Source: Flavobacterium cheniae
GTDB taxonomy: Bacteria; Bacteroidota; Bacteroidia; Flavobacteriales; Flavobacteriaceae
Length of the DNA stretch: 64,000 nt
Reading direction: 5' to 3'
NCBI RefSeq assembly: GCF_004363695.1
Contig: NZ_SNZC01000001.1
Location: forward strand, 556,431 to 620,430
Shown here: piece by piece, positions 59,527-64,000 of the stretch
How the letters are laid out: each line of letters begins with the position of its first letter
Numbering within the stretch: position 1 is the first letter of the stretch
Position numbers and translations under genes: made by a program
The notes under the pieces: generated by a model
Databases searched by the model: none
Told to the model about the DNA's origin: nothing
Seen by the model: only the letters and a program-made list of their open reading frames with translations

Positions 59527-60039
59527 TTAATATGTCAAAGCAGCAAAAATCTCTTTATTCCCTAATTTTTCTCTTCCGTTTAAAAACGATAATTCCATTA
59601 AGAAGTTCATTTGTACGATTTCGCCACCTAATTGCTCCACTAACTCACAAACGGCTTTTGCAGTTCCTCCAGTAGCTAAAACATCATCGTGAATTAAAAC
59701 CTTATCCCCTTTTTGAATGGCGTCAATATGCATTTCTAATGTATCGGTACCATATTCTAATTCGTATGACGCACTAATTGTTTCAAAAGGTAACTTTTTA
59801 GGTTTACGAACAGGAACAAACCCTGCATTCAATTTTTGAGCCAATAAAATGCCAAAAAAGAAGCCACGACTCTCAACTCCTATTACCTTATTAATATTTT
59901 TATCAGCTAAAGTACTGGCTAACAATTCTAAGCAGGCAGAAGTTGCTTCAGGATTACTTAATAAAGGAGTAATATCTTTAAATCCAATTCCTGGCTTCGG
60001 AAAATCCTGAATATCACGTATATAGTTTTCTAAGTTCAT
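59527..60039 (-). CDS. apt: Adenine phosphoribosyltransferase
   Basis: 170 residues, the usual length. F-P-K-P-G-I-G-F-K-D-I-T-P-L-L at the N-terminus, G-V-E-S-R-G-F-F-F-G and the PRPP-binding loop V-L-I-H-D-D-V-L-A-T-G-G-T-A are diagnostic. It converts adenine and PRPP to AMP in purine salvage. It is transcribed alone toward the fad operon terminator. Confidence 0.97.
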   Translation of the reverse strand: MNLENYIRDIQDFPKPGIGFKDITPLLSNPEATSACLELLASTLADKNINKVIGVESRGFFFGILLAQKLNAGFVPVRKPKKLPFETISASYELEYGTDTLEMHIDAIQKGDKVLIHDDVLATGGTAKAVCELVEQLGGEIVQMNFLMELSFLNGREKLGNKEIFAALTY

Positions 60040-60065
60040 TTTTTATATATTTTTTCTTTAATTGG

Positions 60066-60096
60066 TTTGCAATTTACACATTTATCTCTATATTTG
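60066..60096 (+). promoter_or_regulatory. Promoter of tRNA-Arg
   Basis: TTTG (60066-60069), 19-bp spacer, TATATTTG (60089-60096): a full consensus match 12 bp before the tRNA. Confidence 0.75.
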
Positions 60097-60108
60097 CACC
60101 CGCATTAA

Positions 60109-60182
60109 GGCCTCGTGGCGCAACTGAATAGCGCATCTGATTACGGCTCAGAAGGTTACTGGTTTGAATCCAGTCGAGGTCA
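60109..60182 (+). tRNA. tRNA-Arg (ACG anticodon)
   Basis: Acceptor GGCCTCG pairs with CGAGGTC (one G-T), anticodon stem TCTGA/TCAGA with loop TTACGGC (anticodon ACG), and T arm ACTGG-TTTGAAT-CCAGT. A73 is present; CCA is not encoded. It marks the left side of an AT-rich island. Confidence 0.93.
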
Positions 60183-60186
60183 CTTT

Positions 60187-60228
60187 AAAATCCCCAATCC
60201 CTTATAAAATAAGGTTTTGGGGATTTTT
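60187..60228 (+). terminator. Terminator of tRNA-Arg
   Basis: 11-bp stem (AAAATCCCCAA with TTGGGGATTTT), long loop and T-rich tail directly after the tRNA. Confidence 0.75.
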
Positions 60229-60236
60229 ATTTTCTA

Positions 60237-60255
60237 TTTGTGCCTTTTTTGTGCC
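60237..60255. repeat. Direct repeat TTTGTGCC next to tRNA-Arg
   Basis: Two copies (60237-60244 and 60248-60255) with starts 11 bp apart, about one helical turn, between the tRNA terminator and the first island gene. They could be integrase or excisionase arm sites, but no integrase gene is visible. Confidence 0.35.
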
Positions 60256-60308
60256 AAAACCTAATATCTTTACTAAAATAGCTTTTTTTATATATAAAAA
60301 TTAAAAAA

Positions 60309-61064
60309 ATGAAGGATAATATTTTAGATGGAGTTTTACAATTATCTCTAGATATATTTAATACAAATTGGGATGAGACTCAATTAAAAATTTTAGATTG
60401 GGAAATTCAAGATTTAAAAAAAGAAATTCAGGAAGAAATTGAAGAAAATTTATTAGGCAAACATTTAATTTTTAAAGAAGATTCTGTTAGAATTTACTTA
60501 ACCAATCTTTCAAATTTACACGATAAAATATTATCTTTAAATATAAAAGATTTTGAATTCGCAGAAAATTGCGACAAAGCTCAAGAAAAAATTATTCATT
60601 TTTACCAAGAAATAGTCGACTTTATTTGTACAGAATGTCTAACGCATGGAATTGATTTAAAAAAAATAGTAGATAATAATCACTATACATTCAATAATAT
60701 TGATATATCAATTTTTGAAAATGAAATTGCTGAATCTAAACTTAAATCAAGGCTCTCTACTATGGATTCAGAGAAAATTTTGAAAGATCAATTTTCTAAC
60801 CCAGAATACTATGCTTTTTTCAATTATTTAGTAAATAACTTCGATAAAAAATACAGTGATCATAATAAATATAGTTGTATTTATAGATTAATGATAGAAG
60901 ATGAATTTATTTCAAACGATTTAAGACCTGAAAGATTTAAGCAAATTTTAGAAAAAAAACCTTTTGAAATTAAAATTACATTTTTCTTGAAAACAAAAAA
61001 TGATTTGAGTAAAAAAATTAAAATGCATTATTATGAATTAAAAAATATTTTTTTGAAAAAATAA
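60309..61064 (+). CDS. Hypothetical island protein
   Basis: 251 residues, helical and acidic at the N-terminus (W-D-E-T-Q-L-K-I-L-D-W-E-I-Q-D-L-K-K-E-I-Q-E-E-I-E-E-N-L), with a Lys-rich C-terminal end. No family recognised and no signal peptide or membrane segment is seen. A terminator follows, so it is transcribed separately from the replication genes downstream. Strong A+T bias suggests acquired DNA. Confidence 0.6.
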   Translation: MKDNILDGVLQLSLDIFNTNWDETQLKILDWEIQDLKKEIQEEIEENLLGKHLIFKEDSVRIYLTNLSNLHDKILSLNIKDFEFAENCDKAQEKIIHFYQEIVDFICTECLTHGIDLKKIVDNNHYTFNNIDISIFENEIAESKLKSRLSTMDSEKILKDQFSNPEYYAFFNYLVNNFDKKYSDHNKYSCIYRLMIEDEFISNDLRPERFKQILEKKPFEIKITFFLKTKNDLSKKIKMHYYELKNIFLKK

Positions 61065-61083
61065 AAACCATTTAGTAAAAATG

Positions 61084-61113
61084 AAAAACCATTGAGTAAA
61101 CTCAATGGTTTTT
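61084..61113 (+). terminator. Terminator in the island
   Basis: Perfect 13-bp stem (AAAAACCATTGAG with CTCAATGGTTTTT), TAAA loop and T run. Confidence 0.85.
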
Positions 61114-61170
61114 TTTTTATATAAAATTTCAAGTGCAATAAATTTGGCTCAACATTAAATCAGAAAATTT

Positions 61171-61365
61171 ATGAATAAAGAAATTATCCCTACAAAATAT
61201 CTTTCAAGATTGAATGCCTCTCAATACTTGGGGGTTTCTATTAAAACAATAGATCGTTTAATTCGAGATCATCGAATCAAAGCCTTTAAACTTGGTAAAA
61301 GAGTTCTAATACATTTAGATTCATTAACCGAGGAAAACATTAATTCTGTTAAGCCAAGATTCTGA
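61171..61365 (+). CDS. Excisionase-family helix-turn-helix protein
   Basis: 64 residues. L-N-A-S-Q-Y-L-G-V-S-I-K-T-I-D-R-L-I-R-D-H-R-I-K-A-F-K-L-G-K-R-V-L-I is the MerR-like winged helix of excisionase (HTH_17) proteins. Such proteins act in excision or as regulators of mobile elements. It is the first gene of a group that continues with replication-type proteins. Confidence 0.87.
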   Translation: MNKEIIPTKYLSRLNASQYLGVSIKTIDRLIRDHRIKAFKLGKRVLIHLDSLTEENINSVKPRF

Positions 61366-61429
61366 AAAAAATAGAATTTTACTTAGAAGCATATTAAAAA
61401 ACTTTCAAACAACTTAAAACTTTCTAATT

Positions 61430-61798
61430 ATGACAAAACAAATTCAAAAAAGAACTTGCTTGTACTCTGGTGAAGAGTTTATTCCAAAAAGAAACAATCA
61501 AGTATTTGCAAATAAATACAATAGAATCAGTTTTCACAATCAAATAAATAACAAACTGAGAAATGAACTTAAGCAAACCAATAATCAATTAATGGTTAAT
61601 TATAAAATTGGAATTGAACTTTTATCAAAAGAGAAAACAATTACTATTCATCGTGAATTTTTGAAAGGCAAAGGTTTTGACTTTAGATTTTTTACAAATC
61701 TTACTTCAAATAATGACATGAAAGGAACTGCTTATCAAGTATATGATATTTCATTTGAAAAAATTGATGAGAACAATTATTTAATTTCCAAATTATGA
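61430..61798 (+). CDS. Hypothetical island protein with N-terminal Cys motif
   Basis: 122 residues. R-T-C-L-Y-S-G-E-E-F-I-P-K-R-N-N-Q-V-F-A at the N-terminus resembles a small treble-clef-like segment with only one Cys, so metal binding is doubtful. The rest is mixed alpha/beta. No function assigned. Its stop overlaps the next start by 4 bp, so the genes are coupled. Confidence 0.6.
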   Translation: MTKQIQKRTCLYSGEEFIPKRNNQVFANKYNRISFHNQINNKLRNELKQTNNQLMVNYKIGIELLSKEKTITIHREFLKGKGFDFRFFTNLTSNNDMKGTAYQVYDISFEKIDENNYLISKL

Positions 61799-61995
61799 TT
61801 AATCCAGATACAGAAAATTTGATCTTGATTCCTAGTGATGATATTGTTCAATTAGAAATTGAAAATGTAATGAGAGTACGAAATGAAAACCAAATTTTAA
61901 AAACTTCAATACTTTTAATTATTGTATTAACTATAATCATTATTACTAACTATAATACTAAAATACAAGATGAAAGAAATAAAAAACATTTATGA
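61795..61995 (+). CDS. Hypothetical single-pass membrane protein
   Basis: 66 residues with a C-terminal transmembrane helix (I-L-L-I-I-V-L-T-I-I-I-I-T, about residues 40-54) and an acidic N-terminal part. It overlaps the preceding gene by 4 bp and the following gene by 26 bp. No family recognised. Confidence 0.5.
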   Translation: MINPDTENLILIPSDDIVQLEIENVMRVRNENQILKTSILLIIVLTIIIITNYNTKIQDERNKKHL

Positions 61996-62638
61996 CAATG
62001 GATTCGTAAAGCTTTCTAAACAAGTTTTAGAATGGCAATGGTATAATGATCCAAATGTAGCAAGATTGTATTTTCATATCCTTTTAAAAGCTAATTTCAA
62101 AGAAAACAATTGGAGAGGAATTGAAATAAAAATTGGAGAATTTGTAACATCTATCGATAAACTTCATGTAGAATTAAACATTTCGATTCAGACAATAAGA
62201 ACAGCGCTGAAAAAATTAGAAAGAACAGGTTACATTCAGTTAAAACCAACTAACCAATTTACCTTGATAAAACTATTAAACTCTGATGTTTATAATAGTC
62301 AATCAAACAATACTATTATACAATCTGACAAACAAAAAACAATCCATCAACACTCAAATAACAAACAATTAACAACAACTAATAAAGAAAAGAAAGAATT
62401 AGAAACATTAGAAAGAAAAGAAATTTTTAAAAAACAAATTTTCCAATTTCAAAATCAATTTTCTAATAAAAAACTTGAGAGTTTCTTTAATTATTGGAGC
62501 GAAGAATGTGAGCAAACTGGGCGGCTGAAATTTGAAGATGAAAAATTTTGGAATCTTGAAACCAGAATTTCAAATTGGAAAGTTTTTGTAAACGAAACAA
62601 CTAAAAAAGAATCTAATAATTTTTATTTAAATCGATAA
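61970..62638 (+). CDS. DnaD/replisome-organiser-like replication protein
   Basis: 222 residues. The N-terminus G-F-V-K-L-S-K-Q-V-L-E-W-Q-W-Y-N-D-P-N-V-A-R-L-Y-F-H-I-L-L-K-A-N and E-F-V-T-S-I-D-K-L-H-V-E-L-N-I-S-I-Q-T-I-R-T-A-L-K-K-L-E-R-T-G-Y-I form the winged helix seen in phage-type replisome organisers. A long Asn/Thr/Gln-rich linker and a helical C-terminal segment follow. It probably recruits the helicase loader encoded 3 bp downstream. DnaD-family assignment is by pattern. Confidence 0.82.
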   Translation: MKEIKNIYDNGFVKLSKQVLEWQWYNDPNVARLYFHILLKANFKENNWRGIEIKIGEFVTSIDKLHVELNISIQTIRTALKKLERTGYIQLKPTNQFTLIKLLNSDVYNSQSNNTIIQSDKQKTIHQHSNNKQLTTTNKEKKELETLERKEIFKKQIFQFQNQFSNKKLESFFNYWSEECEQTGRLKFEDEKFWNLETRISNWKVFVNETTKKESNNFYLNR

Positions 62639-62641
62639 ACT

Positions 62642-63337
62642 ATGAAATTAAACATTAATGAACTTGTCAATAATGCAAATGAAAGAAAAGCGTTATTAAA
62701 CCAAACAACAGATCCGAAAAAATTATTTTTATTATTTCAATCAAAATTTCAAGAAATTGAAAAAGAAAAATTTATTTGCACTGAAGAAAGTAAAGCTTTA
62801 GTCTACACTCTAATTTACTTCTTTCAAAAGAAAGATAATTTTAAAAATTCTTCATTACTTTTTCAACACCCTCTCTCTTCGACAAACTTAAACAAGGGTT
62901 TAGTAATTGTTGGAGGCTTTGGTTGTGGGAAGACTTCTATATTAAGGGTTTTTCAACAAATTATAAATGAAAGTAATCAAGTGAATTTAAAATTTACCAC
63001 AACAGTTGATTCAGTATCAAAATTTGAATCGATGGAAGACGAAAACATGCATGATTTTAAAGAACGTCTTTACAAAGGTCATCTAATTATTGATGATTTA
63101 CTTGCAGAGAAACCAGCTTCTAGATATGGAAAATCAGAACTATTTGAAGAAGTTTTGTTTCAAAGATTGGAAAACAAAAAGATGAATTCCATTATTACTA
63201 TGAATTACGACAGTGAGCATCAAAATGACATCGAATATGCCATAAATAAACTTTCTAGATATGGAGGAAGAGTATTTGATAGAATCTTAGGGAATTTCAA
63301 TTTTATAGAATTACATGCTAAGAGTTTTAGAATTTAA
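62642..63337 (+). CDS. DnaC/IstB-like AAA ATPase (helicase loader)
   Basis: 231 residues. Walker A G-G-F-G-C-G-K-T-S at about residue 97, Walker B H-L-I-I-D-D-L at about residue 148, and a sensor/arginine-finger region S-R-Y-G-G-R-V-F-D-R-I at about residue 207. This is the DnaC-type helicase-loader ATPase found in phages and islands. It works with the DnaD-like protein to load DnaB. A broken copy of its C-terminus lies about 130 bp downstream. Confidence 0.88.
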   Translation: MKLNINELVNNANERKALLNQTTDPKKLFLLFQSKFQEIEKEKFICTEESKALVYTLIYFFQKKDNFKNSSLLFQHPLSSTNLNKGLVIVGGFGCGKTSILRVFQQIINESNQVNLKFTTTVDSVSKFESMEDENMHDFKERLYKGHLIIDDLLAEKPASRYGKSELFEEVLFQRLENKKMNSIITMNYDSEHQNDIEYAINKLSRYGGRVFDRILGNFNFIELHAKSFRI

Positions 63338-63466
63338 CTAGTTGTTTTAAAAGTAAATATGAGGCCTCATTTGCTTTTAAAAAACATTAAATCTCATAAG
63401 AAAAGAGGACTAAGCCTCTTGATTTACTTCTTACCTTAAAATTCCTTATTATTAGAATTTTATTAA

Positions 63467-63547
63467 CGATATGGACAAAGAGTATTTGATCGCATATTAG
63501 GGAATTTTAATTTTATTATTCTAAAAGATAAAAGCTTTAGGAAGTAA
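63467..63547 (+). pseudogene. Remnant of a second DnaC-like ATPase C-terminus
   Basis: Read in frame it gives R-Y-G-Q-R-V-F-D-R-I-L-G-N-F-N-F then I-I-L-K-D-K-S-F-R-K and a stop. The intact gene ends R-Y-G-G-R-V-F-D-R-I-L-G-N-F-N-F then I-E-L-H-A-K-S-F-R-I. The frame is closed just upstream by a TAA, so only the last 26 codons remain. It is a diverged partial duplicate or the trace of a replaced allele. Confidence 0.75.
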
Positions 63548-63587
63548 TAATATTTTATAATAACCCAAAGTAACAAATCAATAAAAA

Positions 63588-64000
63588 TTATTTATTTAAC
63601 TTTAATGTCTTAAAAGTATTATTCAAAACATTAACATAAAGTAAACCTCCATCAAAATTAGATTCAATACCGAGTATAATTTTGACTACCTCATTTGACA
63701 TTAAACTACCAATCATTCCACATACTGGACTATTTATACCCTTTGATTCACAAGAATCTGCTTGTAAAAGTGTTTTAATATCAAACAAATCCTGATACTG
63801 AAATTTATTTTTATAATGTAGAAGTGTAATATATCCTTGCCAATCTGAAACTGCTCCATGGACTAAAGGAATTTCGTTGGCAAAACAATTTTTATCGATT
63901 ATTAGTCTTGTATTTAAATTATCAGTACAGTCACAAACAATGGAATAATTTTTTATTATTTCATCAAAATTACTACTCGTTAACTCTTCATCATAAGCAC
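63588..64000 (-). CDS. ThiF/MoeB/HesA family adenylyltransferase, C-terminal part (5' end outside window)
   Basis: 137 residues visible; the frame is open to the window edge. It contains V-C-D-C-T-D-N-L-N-T-R-L-I-I-D-K-N-C, I-P-L-V-H-G-A-V-S-D-W-Q-G-Y-I and C-G-M-I-G-S-L-M-S-N-E-V-V-K-I-I-L-G, the central and C-terminal motifs of E1-like enzymes that adenylate the C-terminus of a sulfur carrier. Substrate (ThiS, MoaD or other) cannot be told without the missing part. Its genomic context with the island is also unclear. Confidence 0.88.
   Translation of the reverse strand, partial: AYDEELTSSNFDEIIKNYSIVCDCTDNLNTRLIIDKNCFANEIPLVHGAVSDWQGYITLLHYKNKFQYQDLFDIKTLLQADSCESKGINSPVCGMIGSLMSNEVVKIILGIESNFDGGLLYVNVLNNTFKTLKLNK

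Noticed and set aside
60187-60300. Minus-strand reading beside tRNA-Arg that might be an integrase C-terminus
   Set aside because: Only a short open stretch of about 23 codons, overlapping the tRNA terminator, without any of the conserved tyrosine-recombinase residues.
63361-63420. GAGGCCTC palindrome and AAGAGG/CCTCTT hairpin after the helicase-loader gene
   Set aside because: Short stems without a T run; neither a convincing terminator nor an att site can be claimed.

Overview
The window looks like the chromosome of a member of the Flavobacteriaceae, most likely Flavobacterium or a close relative. The evidence is low G+C content, Bacteroidota-type promoters (TAnnTTTG -7 boxes, almost no Shine-Dalgarno sequences), type IX secretion (T9SS) sorting domains, SprF/PorP and PorE-like proteins, bacillithiol synthesis (BshB1) and a fused CcoN-CcoO oxidase subunit. 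No stretch longer than about 300 bases lacks a gene. LAYOUT. 1-12.6 kb: two tandem copies of a three-gene cassette, each a giant secreted repeat protein with a gliding-motility type C-terminal domain, then an SprF/PorP-like outer-membrane protein, then a 635-residue TPR/beta-propeller/OmpA protein resembling PorE. The repeat proteins carry near-identical 264-bp and exact 237-bp tandem units. 12.7-21.2 kb: a membrane protein, a CAP-domain lipoprotein, pdxH, an ECF sigma/anti-sigma/sensor operon, a BNR-repeat protein, a basic low-complexity secreted protein behind a sigma-54-like promoter, an RsmB-family methyltransferase and a T9SS-secreted endonuclease I. 21.3-30.8 kb: a complete cbb3 oxidase locus (SafE-like, ccoH/FixH, ccoG, ccoP, a 56-residue ccoQ, fused ccoNO, ccoS, copper P-type ATPase) with a divergent Crp/Fnr regulator. 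ATGA-N6-TCAT dyads lie in both regulatory gaps. 30.9-43.5 kb: a toxin-antitoxin pair, a DUF2695 protein, rhodanese, a MarR/nitroreductase/YceI operon with two tandem operators, tRNA-His, bshB1, isochorismate synthase plus thioesterase (menaquinone), a beta-helix lipoprotein, a DUF1579 protein and purL. 43.5-50.6 kb: a minus-strand group that looks like an envelope/stress island: two lipoproteins, YtxH, a beta-barrel, a GT4 fusion plus GH130, CsbD-like, an AraC regulator and a cupin. Three of its transcription units share an unusual three-block promoter. 50.7-60.0 kb: a DMT transporter, then acyl-CoA synthetase and a MarR-fadN-fadA-fadE beta-oxidation operon, with a shared palindrome upstream of both units, then apt. 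60.1-64.0 kb: tRNA-Arg followed by a small AT-rich island with an excisionase-like HTH, a DnaD-like replication protein, a DnaC-like helicase loader and a broken second copy of that loader's C-terminus. The window ends inside a ThiF/MoeB-family gene. HOW IT FITS TOGETHER. The left end supplies surface adhesins with their own secretion partners. The cco locus gives high-affinity respiration, probably controlled by the neighbouring Fnr-like protein. The fad genes form a MarR-controlled fatty-acid degradation regulon. The stress island probably responds to one regulator, for which the embedded AraC protein is the best candidate.
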